NCBI RefSeq assembly: GCF_015234515.1
Contig: NZ_JADGMY010000023.1
Span: 494,366-558,365, forward strand
DNA from: Cellulomonas sp.
GTDB lineage: Bacteria; Actinomycetota; Actinomycetes; Actinomycetales; Cellulomonadaceae
Length of the DNA stretch: 64,000 nucleotides
Reading direction: 5' to 3'
The position numbers were made by a program, and so were the translations under genes. Below the pieces are notes generated by a model. That model saw only the letters and a list, made by a program, of their open reading frames with translations, was not told the DNA's origin and made no database searches. Positions within the stretch are counted from its first letter, which is position 1. Every line of letters begins with the position of its first letter. Below, in pieces: positions 45,881 through 54,208 of this stretch.

Positions 45881-47454
45881 GGGAGGGTCGGTCGCTCACG
45901 CTGGGGAGCGGTGGCCGCGTGCTCGTCGACGCGGCCGAGCTGGGCGTCGCGGCGCAGCGCCTGCGCGGGGCGGGCGACGGCCTCGACGTGGCGGACGCGC
46001 GGCTGCGCGCTGCGGCGTGGCACGCGGCGACGCTCGCCACCGAGGTGCCGCAGGTGCAGCCCCTGGCCGACGCGCTCGACGCGCTGCGGCGTGCGACGTG
46101 GGGGCCGGCGCGGCTGGCGCGGGACCTGGTCGACCTCGCGACGCGCACGCGTGACGCGGCCGGTGCCTACGACCTCGCGGAGACCGACGCGCAGGCGCGG
46201 TGGACGCGGGTGGTCGGCGGCCTGGGGCTCGTGCTCGGTGCCGGACCGGTCGGGGCCGCGCTGCTCAGCAGCGCGGCGTTCGGGGTCGCGGTGGGGGACC
46301 TGCTGCTCGACGAGGCGCGGCAGCTCGCCGTCGACCCGTGGGGTGCGATGTCACCGGCGGGGCTGCCGGACGACCTGGCGCGGCTCGCCTCCGTGCCGCA
46401 GCGCGTGGTCGCCGACGGGCGCGGGGCCCTGGTGCTGCAGCTCCTGGCGGCCGCGCTCGGGTCCGTGACGGGGGCGTTCGCACCGGAGCTGGACCCGGTG
46501 CGCCGGTTCTCGGCGCACGTCGCGGGCCTGCTCCCGGCGCGCGACGTCCGGCTCGTGCCGCGCGCCGACCCGCCGGACCTGCCCGCGCCGCGCGGCGTCG
46601 AGGACCTCGTGGACCTCGTCGCCCGCACCTACGACGAGGACACGGCCACGGGTGAGCCGGGCACGCCGCTCGCGACGGTCACCGTGCAGCGCCTCGATCA
46701 CGCCGACGGCACGCGCTCATGGGTGGTCGCCGTGCCCGGCACCCGGGCCGCCGGGCTCACGGGCGACGTGCCGACCGACAACGGCACCAACCTCGCGCTC
46801 GAGGGCGGCGTGCCCGACGTCATGTCACGCGCGGTGCTCGCCGCGATGGCAGAGGCGGGGATCGGGGCCGACGAGCCCGTCGCGCTCGTGGGGCACAGCC
46901 AGGGCGGCATGGTCGCGGCCAACGTCGCTGCTGCCGCGGTCGGGACGTACGCGGTGCGGCTGGTCGTGACCGCGGGGTCTCCCGACGTCCCGGCGGCACC
47001 ACCACCCGGCGTCGCGACCGTCACGCTGCGCCACCGCGAGGACGCGGTCTCGCTCCTGGACGGCAAGGTCGGTGAGCGCGGAGGTCCGCGCGCGCTGTCG
47101 GTGGTGCGCGACCTGGCGGCGACGGGCGGGCCCGCCCGCCCGTCGTTCAGCGAGGCGCACGCCGTGGCCGGTTACGTGCGGACCGGTGCGATGGTCGACG
47201 ACGCGCTCGGCGACCTGCCCGCGGACGACCCGGTGCGGCGCGCGCTCACCGACGTGCTCGGACGCGCGCCCGCGGGTGCGACGACGACGCAGACCACGGT
47301 GACGGCGGCGCCGCTGGTCGCGCCGGAACCGGTCGCGCCGGTGGTGATCCGCCCGCGCGAGGTTCCGCCGTCGGTCGTCCCGCCGTCGGTCGTCCTGCCA
47401 CTCGGGGCTCGGGAACCGTGGCCTCCGGAGCCCCGGGTGCCGTGGGCCCGATGA
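45877..47454 (+). CDS. Alpha/beta-hydrolase with helical N-terminal domain
   Basis: 525 residues. Residues 1-220 are mostly helical with Ala/Leu-rich segments, including a hydrophobic VVGGLGLVLGAGPVGAALLS stretch. A lipase-like domain follows: WVVAVPGTRAAGLT, nucleophile elbow VALVGHSQGGMVAANVA with the catalytic Ser, and TVTLRHREDAVSLLDG. The last 70 residues are Pro/Val-rich. Two GTG starts 6 bases apart are possible; 45877 gives the usual 4-base overlap with the small helical gene. It may be a secreted lipase or toxin delivered with its partner; substrate unknown. Confidence 0.82.
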   Translation: MREGRSLTLGSGGRVLVDAAELGVAAQRLRGAGDGLDVADARLRAAAWHAATLATEVPQVQPLADALDALRRATWGPARLARDLVDLATRTRDAAGAYDLAETDAQARWTRVVGGLGLVLGAGPVGAALLSSAAFGVAVGDLLLDEARQLAVDPWGAMSPAGLPDDLARLASVPQRVVADGRGALVLQLLAAALGSVTGAFAPELDPVRRFSAHVAGLLPARDVRLVPRADPPDLPAPRGVEDLVDLVARTYDEDTATGEPGTPLATVTVQRLDHADGTRSWVVAVPGTRAAGLTGDVPTDNGTNLALEGGVPDVMSRAVLAAMAEAGIGADEPVALVGHSQGGMVAANVAAAAVGTYAVRLVVTAGSPDVPAAPPPGVATVTLRHREDAVSLLDGKVGERGGPRALSVVRDLAATGGPARPSFSEAHAVAGYVRTGAMVDDALGDLPADDPVRRALTDVLGRAPAGATTTQTTVTAAPLVAPEPVAPVVIRPREVPPSVVPPSVVLPLGAREPWPPEPRVPWAR

Positions 47455-47463
47455 GCCGGCGCC

Positions 47464-47838
47464 TCAGTCGTTCGACATCGCCGACGACAGCACGAAGCTG
47501 ACGAGCGACACGATGAGCGCACCGATCACCGCCGTGCCGAAGTTGTCGATCCGCAGGCCCCAGTCCGTCTGCTCCGTGATCCACGACGTCAGCATCAGCA
47601 TCAGCGCGTTGACGACCAGCGTGAACAGACCGAGCGTGAGGATGTACAGCGGGATCGACACGAGCGCGACGATCGGCTTGACGATGGCGTTGACGATGCC
47701 GAACACCAGCGCGATGAGCAGGATCACGCCGATCCTGCCCGCTGTGGTCTGCCCGCCGATGATCTCCAGACCGGGCAGGATCAGCGACGCCAGCCAGATG
47801 GCGACCCCGCTCACGAGAACTCGCACGACGAATCCCAT
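47464..47838 (-). CDS. Phage holin family 4 / YvlD-like membrane protein
   Basis: 124 residues with four membrane helices. The pattern LASLILPGLEI, FGIVNAIVKPIVALVSIPLYILTLGLF and VNALMLMLTSWI is typical of YvlD/PF04020. Despite the holin name, these are chromosomal membrane proteins, often stress linked. The start follows AGGATCAGG. A longer start at 47913 would add a basic tail. Confidence 0.9.
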   Translation of the reverse strand: MGFVVRVLVSGVAIWLASLILPGLEIIGGQTTAGRIGVILLIALVFGIVNAIVKPIVALVSIPLYILTLGLFTLVVNALMLMLTSWITEQTDWGLRIDNFGTAVIGALIVSLVSFVLSSAMSND

Positions 47839-47929
47839 GACCTGATCCTGCCCTGTCCGGGACCGATCGCGCAGGTCCAGCGCGTTCCGGCGAGTCCTGC
47901 GGGTGGTCTTCACCCCCGCGAGCGGGCGC

Positions 47930-49240
47930 TCATGCCCCCAGCGCGACGGGAACCGGGGCCTCGTCCGACGGGTCGGTATCGCGCTCGATGCCGACGGCCT
48001 CGTCCGTGTGCGGCGACGGCTCGGTCGCGCCGCGCGTCAGGACGACGAACGCGACGATGGCGAGCGCGGCCGAGGCGACCATGGCGACACCCATGGGCAC
48101 GGCGGTCGCCTCGCCCGCGATGCCGACGAGCGGCGCGACGACGGCGGCGAGCGCGAACTGCAGGAACCCGAGGAACGCCGACCCGGTGCCGGCGTGGCGG
48201 CCGGCCTCGCCGAGCGCCAGGGCGGTGGCGTTGCCGAAGACCAGGCCGAACGAGCCCTGGAACACGGCGAGCAGGATGAGGGTGGGGACCGTCGGGACGC
48301 CGTTGAGCACGGCGACGAGCAGGGCCGCGCCGGCGAGGGCCGCGGCCACGAGTCCGGTGCCGATCATCGTGCGGTAGGGGACGCGGCCCGCGAGCGACGC
48401 CGAGATCGCCGAGGTGGCGGTGATGGCCAGGGCGTTGAGCGCGAAGACCAGCGAGTACCGGCTCTCGGACAGGCCCATGATGGTCTGCACGACGAACGGT
48501 GACGCCGAGATGTAGGCGAACAGGCCGGCGAACGAGAAGCAGAACGTCAGGACGTACCCGGTGTAGTGGCGGTTGGACAGCACCTCGCGGGCCGTCGCGA
48601 GGGTCGTGCGGATGCCGCCGCGCGTGCGGTCGGCGGGAGGCACGGTCTCACGCGCCCAGGCCGCTGCACCGACGAGCATGACGGCGACGAGCGCGCTGAT
48701 CACCCAGAACACCAGGCGCCAGCCCGACTGCGCGACCAGCAGTCCGCCGGCCAGCGGCGCGACGACGGGCGCGATGACGCTCACGATCATCAGGACGCCG
48801 AGCAGCTTGGCGGCCGCCGGGCCGCGCGAGGTGTCGGAGATGACGGCGCGTGCGAGCACGACGCCGGCGGCGCCGCCCACGCCCTGCAGGAACCGTGCGC
48901 CCGCGAGCACCTCGACGGTGGGGGCCAGTGCGCACGCGACGCTGGCGACGAGGCACAGCGCGGTGCCCCCGAGCAGCGGCCGGCGACGCCCGATGCCGTC
49001 GGAGAGCGGCCCGATGAAGAGCTGCCCGAGGCCGAGCCCCACGAGGAACGCCGTCATCGTGAGCTGGATGCCGCTCGCGGTGGTGCCGAGCTCGACCGCC
49101 ATGGCCGGGAAGCCGGGCAGGTACATGTCGATGGACAGCGGGGCGACGGCGGTGAGCAGCGCGAGGACCGCGACCAGCGCGGGGCCCAGGGGGAGCGCGG
49201 GGGCTGCGGGACGTGCAGGGGCGTCGGCGGACGCGGGCAT
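47930..49240 (-). CDS. Bcr/CflA-family drug efflux MFS transporter
   Basis: 436 residues, twelve membrane helices. PLSIDMYLPGFPAMAVELG and LGQLFIGPLSDGIGRRRPLL are the Bcr/CflA (DHA1) signatures. The C-terminus is hydrophilic and acidic. GAGAGGTC precedes the ATG. Divergent from a MarR gene, with a palindrome between, so likely repressed by MarR and induced by its substrate. Confidence 0.93.
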   Translation of the reverse strand: MPASADAPARPAAPALPLGPALVAVLALLTAVAPLSIDMYLPGFPAMAVELGTTASGIQLTMTAFLVGLGLGQLFIGPLSDGIGRRRPLLGGTALCLVASVACALAPTVEVLAGARFLQGVGGAAGVVLARAVISDTSRGPAAAKLLGVLMIVSVIAPVVAPLAGGLLVAQSGWRLVFWVISALVAVMLVGAAAWARETVPPADRTRGGIRTTLATAREVLSNRHYTGYVLTFCFSFAGLFAYISASPFVVQTIMGLSESRYSLVFALNALAITATSAISASLAGRVPYRTMIGTGLVAAALAGAALLVAVLNGVPTVPTLILLAVFQGSFGLVFGNATALALGEAGRHAGTGSAFLGFLQFALAAVVAPLVGIAGEATAVPMGVAMVASAALAIVAFVVLTRGATEPSPHTDEAVGIERDTDPSDEAPVPVALGA

Positions 49241-49288
49241 GGGTGACCTCTCGGACGGCAGGGGGATCGTGCGAGATTACTTACGAGA

Positions 49289-49300
49289 ACATACGTATGT
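49289..49300. promoter_or_regulatory. MarR operator
   Basis: ACATACGTATGT, a perfect 12-bp palindrome in the AT-rich gap between the MFS and marR genes, 24 bases before the proposed marR start. It sits where the -35 region of marR would be. Confidence 0.8.
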
Positions 49301-49312
49301 CAACATATGAAG

Positions 49313-49318
49313 TACGAT
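49313..49318 (+). promoter_or_regulatory. -10 element for marR (leaderless)
   Basis: TACGAT, 6 bases, then the ATG at 49325. Confidence 0.5.
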
Positions 49319-49324
49319 GTGAGC

Positions 49325-49837
49325 ATGGCGACACCGCACCCCAGCGCCGGTCGGCCCGAGGTCGGGCCGGGCTCGACGAGGGCGGACGTGAGCGCCGTGA
49401 TCCGCGACCTGGCGTGGACCGTCCACCGTCGCAGCCCGCAGGTCGCGGGCGTGGAGCCACTGCCCACCACCGAGCTCGCCGTGCTCATGCACGTCCTGGA
49501 GTCGCCGGGGGTGTCGGTCGGTGAGGTGTCCCGTCACCTGGGCCTGCGGCAGAGCAACACCAGCGCCGCCCTGCGCACGCTCGACGAGCGCGGCCTGGTG
49601 GCGCGCGAGCCGGACGCCGAGGACCGTCGCGTCACCCGGCTCGTCCCCACCGAGCGCGCGCAGGTCGAGCACGAGGCCATCGCCGACGCCTGGGCCGGAC
49701 CCATTGCGGAGGCCCGTGCGGCGCTCGCCCCCGAGCACGTCGCGGCCCTGGACGCGGCGGTCGGGGCGCTGCAGGCGCTCGACCGCCGGCTCCGCGCCCA
49801 GCAGGCCGTCCCGGGCGCCGACCACCCGCAGCGCTGA
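49325..49837 (+). CDS. MarR-family transcriptional regulator
   Basis: 170 residues. Winged helix with LPTTELAVLMHVLESPGVSVGEVSRHLGLRQSNTSAALRTLDERGLV and the wing REPDAEDRRVTRLVPT. An upstream ATG at 49307 would add six residues but has no ribosome site and lies against the operator; the start at 49325 fits a leaderless promoter. Controls the divergent drug exporter and itself by inference. Confidence 0.9.
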   Translation: MATPHPSAGRPEVGPGSTRADVSAVIRDLAWTVHRRSPQVAGVEPLPTTELAVLMHVLESPGVSVGEVSRHLGLRQSNTSAALRTLDERGLVAREPDAEDRRVTRLVPTERAQVEHEAIADAWAGPIAEARAALAPEHVAALDAAVGALQALDRRLRAQQAVPGADHPQR

Positions 49838-49863
49838 CCGGGCGTCGCGGGGGCGGAGGAGGA

Positions 49864-50007
49864 ACTGGATTGACATCTCAGGGCCTGGTTCGGGGGGCTG
49901 GTGGAACTGGATCGACTTCTCACGGCCTGGTTTGGGGGGCTGGTGGAACTGGATTGACATCTCACGGCCTGGGGTGGGGGGCTGGTGGGACTGGATTGAC
50001 GTCTCAC
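49864..50007. repeat. Four 42-bp tandem repeats, intergenic
   Basis: Core ACTGGATTGACATCTCAC or variant begins at 49864, 49906, 49948 and 49990, exactly 42 bases apart, with spacers of the type GGCCTGGGGTGGGGGGCTGG. All copies have the same orientation. Located between marR and hisC. Same family as the arrays at 1, 7448 and 13391. Confidence 0.95.
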
Positions 50008-50063
50008 GGCCTGGGTTGGGGGGGTGGGGTGGACGGTGAGCGCGTCGGGGGTGGGGCGGTGGC

Positions 50064-51143
50064 ATGCTGGCCGCCGTGAGCCGCGTCCCTCTCCGTCGTG
50101 CCTTCGCCGACCTGCCCTCCTACGTGCCGGGTGCGCGTGCCGCCGTCGGCGCCGCCGCGTACAAGCTGTCGTCCAACGAGAACCCGTACCCGCCGCTGCC
50201 GTCGGTGGTCGCGGCGATCGCGGACGCGGCCGTGGACGTCAACCGCTACCCGGACATGTACGCGACCGAGCTCACCGAGGCGATCGCCCACCGTCTGGGT
50301 GTCGCCCCCGAGTCCGTGGTCGCGGGCACCGGGTCGGTCGCGGTGCTCGGGCACGTGCTGACCGCGATGTGCGAGGCGGGCGACGAGGTCGTGCTGCCCT
50401 GGCGGTCGTTCGAGGCGTACCCGATCGCCGTCACGCTCGCGCACGCGCAGCAGGTCCGCGTCCCCGTCGGCGCGGACGGGCGCCTCGACCTGCCCGCGAT
50501 GGCCGCCGCGGTCACCGAGCGCACGCGCGTCGTCCTGGTCTGCACGCCCAACAACCCGACCGGTCCGGCCGTGCGCGACGCCGAGCTGCGCGCGTTCCTG
50601 GCCGCCGTGCCGCGCGACGTGCTCGTCGTCCTCGACGAGGCGTACGTCGAGTTCGTCCGCGACCCCGACGCGCCCGACGCGCTCGCCCTGCTCGCCGAGC
50701 ACCCCAACGTCGTCGTCCTGCGCACGTTCTCCAAGGCGTACGGGCTGGCCGGGCTGCGGGTCGGCTACGCGGTCGCGCGGCCCCGGCTGGCGGCGGGCAT
50801 CCGCACGGCGTCGACACCGTTCGGCGTCTCCCACGTCGCGCAGCTGGCGGCGCTCGCGTCGCTGCGCGTCGAGGCTGAGCTGCTGGCGCGTGTCGACACG
50901 ATCGTCGCCGAGCGCACCCGCATGCTCGCCGGGCTGCGTGCCCAGGGCTGGGACGTGCCGGACAGCCAGGCGAACTTCGTGTGGCTGCCGCTCGGCGACC
51001 GGGCGACGACGTTCGCGGAGCGCTGCGGCCAGGCCGGGACGATCGTGCGGCCCTTCGCCGGTGACGGCGTCCGCGTCAGCGTCGGCGAGCGGGAGGCGAC
51101 GGACATCTTCCTCGAGGTCGCCGCAGCGCACGCACCGCGCTGA
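50064..51143 (+). CDS. hisC: HisC-like aminotransferase (histidinol-phosphate/aromatic)
   Basis: 359 residues, PLP fold type I. KLSSNENPYPPLPSV, NRYPDMYATEL, CTPNNPTGPAV and VVLDEAYVEFV are shared by HisC and the actinobacterial aromatic aminotransferase Pat. The PLP lysine is in LRTFSKAYGLAGLRVGYA. It is not in a his operon, so the aromatic-acid role (Pat) is at least as likely. A GTG at 50076 is an alternative start. Confidence 0.9.
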   Translation: MLAAVSRVPLRRAFADLPSYVPGARAAVGAAAYKLSSNENPYPPLPSVVAAIADAAVDVNRYPDMYATELTEAIAHRLGVAPESVVAGTGSVAVLGHVLTAMCEAGDEVVLPWRSFEAYPIAVTLAHAQQVRVPVGADGRLDLPAMAAAVTERTRVVLVCTPNNPTGPAVRDAELRAFLAAVPRDVLVVLDEAYVEFVRDPDAPDALALLAEHPNVVVLRTFSKAYGLAGLRVGYAVARPRLAAGIRTASTPFGVSHVAQLAALASLRVEAELLARVDTIVAERTRMLAGLRAQGWDVPDSQANFVWLPLGDRATTFAERCGQAGTIVRPFAGDGVRVSVGEREATDIFLEVAAAHAPR

Positions 51144-51217
51144 CCTCGACGGACGTCTGGCCCGTCCCCGCCCGGTTTCGCCTCGCCGTGCCGAACGGCC
51201 GGGAGCACCATGAACCC

Positions 51218-51514
51218 ATGGACACCGTGCTGATGCGTCTGCCGTCGGTCGTCGACCCCTCCGACGGCGTCGATACCGCCACGCAGTGGACCGACTGGCT
51301 GGCCGGGGGCATCGGGCTGGCCGTCGTCATCGGCGCCTACGTGATCATGCTCGTCGCGTACGTGCGCATCATCCAGAAGGCCGGCTACTCCGGGTGGTGG
51401 GTGCTGGTCGGGCTCGTCCCCGTGCTCAACCTCGTGATGTTCCTGGTGTTCGCGTTCAGCACGTGGCCCGTGCTGAAGGAGAACGAGCGGCTGCGGGCGC
51501 AGGGGCGCTACTGA
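51218..51514 (+). CDS. Small membrane protein
   Basis: 98 residues with two membrane helices (GIGLAVVIGAYVIMLVAYVRI and WWVLVGLVPVLNLVMFLVFAF) separated by IQKAGYSGWW, then a short charged tail. Similar short proteins are common in actinobacteria; no function known. Its 3' end overlaps the convergent ctaG-like gene by 59 bases. Confidence 0.75.
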   Translation: MDTVLMRLPSVVDPSDGVDTATQWTDWLAGGIGLAVVIGAYVIMLVAYVRIIQKAGYSGWWVLVGLVPVLNLVMFLVFAFSTWPVLKENERLRAQGRY

Positions 51515-52340
51515 GCGGACCGGGCACCGGGCGGCCACGCCGCGCGCGCGACCCGTACCAGCCCGCCAGCACGGCGACCGCCAGCAGCACCTCCGCGACG
51601 TCCCCGCCGTAGTACATCCACTGCGCGGCGACCTCGACGTCCGCCGGGGCGTGCACCCCGCCCGGGGGCAGCCGGTCGGCGTGCGCGTACAGCAGCTTGG
51701 CGAGCGCCGCGTGGGCGCCGCCCGCGACGACGAGCACGACGAGCCGCGTCGTCGTCCCGGGGCGTCGCGGGGCCGGGTCCGGTCCCGCGAGCGCCCACGC
51801 GAAGAGGTACCCCGCGGCCAGGAAGTGCACGTGCACGGCGGCATGGGCCAGCGGTGAGCGCGTCGTCAGCGCGTACAGCGGCGTCAGGTAGAGCACGGCC
51901 ATGCTGCCGACGTGCAGGAACGCCGCCGTGACCGGGTGCGTCAGGACGTGCACGGGCCGCGCTCGCAGCACCCGGCCGACAGTCCGGCGCGCACCCGGCG
52001 GCGCGACGCCCAGGAGCAGCGTGACCGGCGCTGCGAGCACGAGCGCCAGGGGCGCCAGCATGCCGAGCAGCAGGTGCTGGAGCATGTGCCGGCTCGCGTC
52101 GTCCGGGGCGACGGCGGTCGCGGGCGACATCGCGGCGACGACCAGCGCGCACCCGGTGAGCCAGGTGACCGTGCGGGTCACGCGCCACGGACGCAGGCGG
52201 CGGCGACGGTAGGCGGCGGTCGCGGCGACGTACGTCAGCGCGGCCGTCACGGCGAGGGCGACGAGCACGACGACCCCCGGGGGCCACGCCGGCGCGCCCG
52301 CGCCGTGCCCGGCGTGCGCCACCGCCACCGCCGACGTCAT
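51456..52340 (-). CDS. CtaG-type cytochrome c oxidase assembly protein
   Basis: 294 residues, seven or so membrane helices. HMLQHLLLGMLAPLALVLAAPVTLLL, followed by HVLTHPVTAAFLHVGSM and HVHFLAAGYLFAWAL, matches the caa3 CtaG family, whose membrane His residues help supply copper to the oxidase. The His-rich start AVAHAGHGAG is also typical. The start overlaps the DUF2243 stop (ATGA). Confidence 0.9.
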   Translation of the reverse strand: MTSAVAVAHAGHGAGAPAWPPGVVVLVALAVTAALTYVAATAAYRRRRLRPWRVTRTVTWLTGCALVVAAMSPATAVAPDDASRHMLQHLLLGMLAPLALVLAAPVTLLLGVAPPGARRTVGRVLRARPVHVLTHPVTAAFLHVGSMAVLYLTPLYALTTRSPLAHAAVHVHFLAAGYLFAWALAGPDPAPRRPGTTTRLVVLVVAGGAHAALAKLLYAHADRLPPGGVHAPADVEVAAQWMYYGGDVAEVLLAVAVLAGWYGSRARRGRPVPGPLSSAPAPAAARSPSARATC

Positions 52341-52822
52341 GTCGTCGCGTCCTGCGCCGCCTCCCGTGCCGCCTGCCGCCGCGCGCGCGGCCACAGCGCG
52401 GCGCCCGCCGCGAGCAGCACGACCGCGCTGGCGGTCCACGCGACGTCGTACGGCAGCAGGTCCACGCCGTAGCGGATCTGGTGCACGCGCAGCAGCTTGT
52501 GGTCGACGAGCGCGTCGAACAGCTGGAAGGCGCCGGCACCGAGCAGGAACCCGGCCCACGCCGCGCGCACGGCGAGCACGCCGCGGCGGCGTTGGTCGAG
52601 CAGCAGGAAGAAGCCGGCGACCAGGGCGACGAGCTCGGCGGCGTGGAGCAGCCCGTCGGACAGCAGCGCCACGTCGGGGGTGCCACGGTCGTAGAAGTGG
52701 TGCCACGCGAGGACCTGGTGGAACACGATCTCGTCGATCCCCGCCATGACCCCGGCACCGACCAGCGCGGCCGCACCGGCGGACCGGCGGGGGACGGTCA
52801 GGGGTGCGGCGTCGGTGGTCAC
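52337..52822 (-). CDS. DUF2243 membrane protein
   Basis: 161 residues, four membrane helices. GVMAGIDEIVFHQVLAWHHFYD and FQLFDALVDHKLLRVHQIRYG are diagnostic for DUF2243, which co-occurs with CtaG-type proteins. GTG start with GGAGGAG upstream. Conserved His residues suggest a heme or copper role, unproven. Confidence 0.92.
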   Translation of the reverse strand: MTTDAAPLTVPRRSAGAAALVGAGVMAGIDEIVFHQVLAWHHFYDRGTPDVALLSDGLLHAAELVALVAGFFLLLDQRRRGVLAVRAAWAGFLLGAGAFQLFDALVDHKLLRVHQIRYGVDLLPYDVAWTASAVVLLAAGAALWPRARRQAAREAAQDATT

Positions 52823-52984
52823 GGCTCCTCCACGAAGGACGGGTGTGCCGAGGGTGCCGCAGGTGCGGGGCGTGCGCCACCGCAGGGGACGGCTGGGCCG
52901 ACGTCGTGCCGCCGGGCCCCCGTGGTGAGGTGTGGGATCCCGACAAGAGCGGTGCCGTGGGCTTTGTCGGTCTCGGGTCCTTCT

Positions 52985-53019
52985 AACCTACGGATGCGTA
53001 GCCTACGCTGACGTAGGTT
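52985..53019. promoter_or_regulatory. Nested palindromic operator upstream of the dehydrogenase operon
   Basis: Outer arms AACCTACG (52985-52992) and CGTAGGTT (53012-53019) enclose a second palindrome, GCGTAG-C-CTACGC (52996-53008). That gives four CTACG half-sites. TAGGTT at 53014-53019 is a likely -10 box, so bound regulator would cover the promoter. The regulator gene is not in the window. Confidence 0.7.
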
Positions 53020-53044
53020 CGCACCCCAGGTGAAGGAGAACCGC

Positions 53045-54208
53045 GTGAGCACGTCCGCACCCGCGGCCGACGGCCCCCTGACCGACGACGGTCTCGTCCA
53101 GCTGCTCACCCCAGCGGGCGAACGCGTCGCACACCCCGAGTACGACACGTGGGCCGACGACCTCGACGGTGAGCGGCTGCGCGCGATGTACCGCGACATG
53201 GTGCTGACGCGCCGGTTCGACTCCGAGGCCACGTCGCTGCAGCGCCAGGGCGAGCTGGGCCTGTGGGCGCAGTCGCTCGGGCAGGAGGCGGCGCAGGTCG
53301 GCTCCGGCCACGCGCTCGCACCGCAGGACCACGTGTTCCCCTCCTACCGCGAGCACGGCGTCGCGCACGTCCGTGGCCTGGAGATGACCGACCTGCTGCG
53401 GCTGTTCCGCGGCGTCGACCACGGCGGCTGGGACCCGGCCGACCACAACTTCCACCTGTTCACCCTCGTCATCGGCTCGCACACGCTGCACGCGACCGGC
53501 TACGCGATGGGCGTGCAGCGCGACGGCCTCGTCGGGACCGGCGACCCGACGCGCGACACCGCGGTCGTCACGTACTTCGGCGACGGCGCGACCGCGCAGG
53601 GCGACGTCAGCGAGGCGCTCGTGTTCGCGTCCGTCAACCAGGCGCCGGTCGTGCTGTTCTGCCAGAACAACCAGTTCGCGATCTCCGAGCCGACGACGCG
53701 CCAGGCGCGCGTCCCCCTCGCGGCCCGCGCCCCCGGCTTCGGCATCCCGTCCGTGCGCGTGGACGGCAACGACGTCGTCGCGTCGTACGCCGTCACGCGC
53801 CAGGCGCTCGAGCGCGCCCGCAGCGGCGGCGGCCCCACCTTCATCGAGGCGTACACCTACCGAATGGGTGCGCACACGACGTCGGACGACCCGACCCGCT
53901 ACCGCACCTCGGAGCAGGAGGAGCACTGGCGCCGCCGCGACCCGATCGAGCGGCTGCGCGTGCACCTCGAGCGCACGGGCGAGCTGCCGGAGGTGTTCCA
54001 GGCGCAGCTCGCGGCCGAGTCCGACGCGTTCGGCGAGCACATCCGCACGACCGTCCGCGCGATGGGCCACCCGTCGCCGCACACGATGTTCGACCACGTC
54101 TACGCCACGCCCAACGCCGTCGTCGACGCCGAGCGCGCGTGGTTCACCCAGTACGAGCAGTCCTTCGTCGACCACGACGGCCGCCAGACGGCAGGAGGTC
54201 ACCGATGA
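53045..54208 (+). CDS. 2-oxoacid dehydrogenase E1 component, alpha subunit
   Basis: 387 residues. TPP motif GDGATAQGDVSEALVFASVNQAPVVLFCQNN is complete. MVLTRRFDSEATSLQRQGELGLWAQSLGQEAAQVGSG and TYRMGAHTTSDDPTRYR fit the branched-chain 2-oxoacid or PdhA type. GTG start with AAGGAG 8 bases upstream. First gene of E1alpha-E1beta-E2 behind a nested operator. Pyruvate versus branched-chain substrate cannot be decided from the sequence alone; no E3 gene is nearby. Confidence 0.93.
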   Translation: MSTSAPAADGPLTDDGLVQLLTPAGERVAHPEYDTWADDLDGERLRAMYRDMVLTRRFDSEATSLQRQGELGLWAQSLGQEAAQVGSGHALAPQDHVFPSYREHGVAHVRGLEMTDLLRLFRGVDHGGWDPADHNFHLFTLVIGSHTLHATGYAMGVQRDGLVGTGDPTRDTAVVTYFGDGATAQGDVSEALVFASVNQAPVVLFCQNNQFAISEPTTRQARVPLAARAPGFGIPSVRVDGNDVVASYAVTRQALERARSGGGPTFIEAYTYRMGAHTTSDDPTRYRTSEQEEHWRRRDPIERLRVHLERTGELPEVFQAQLAAESDAFGEHIRTTVRAMGHPSPHTMFDHVYATPNAVVDAERAWFTQYEQSFVDHDGRQTAGGHR

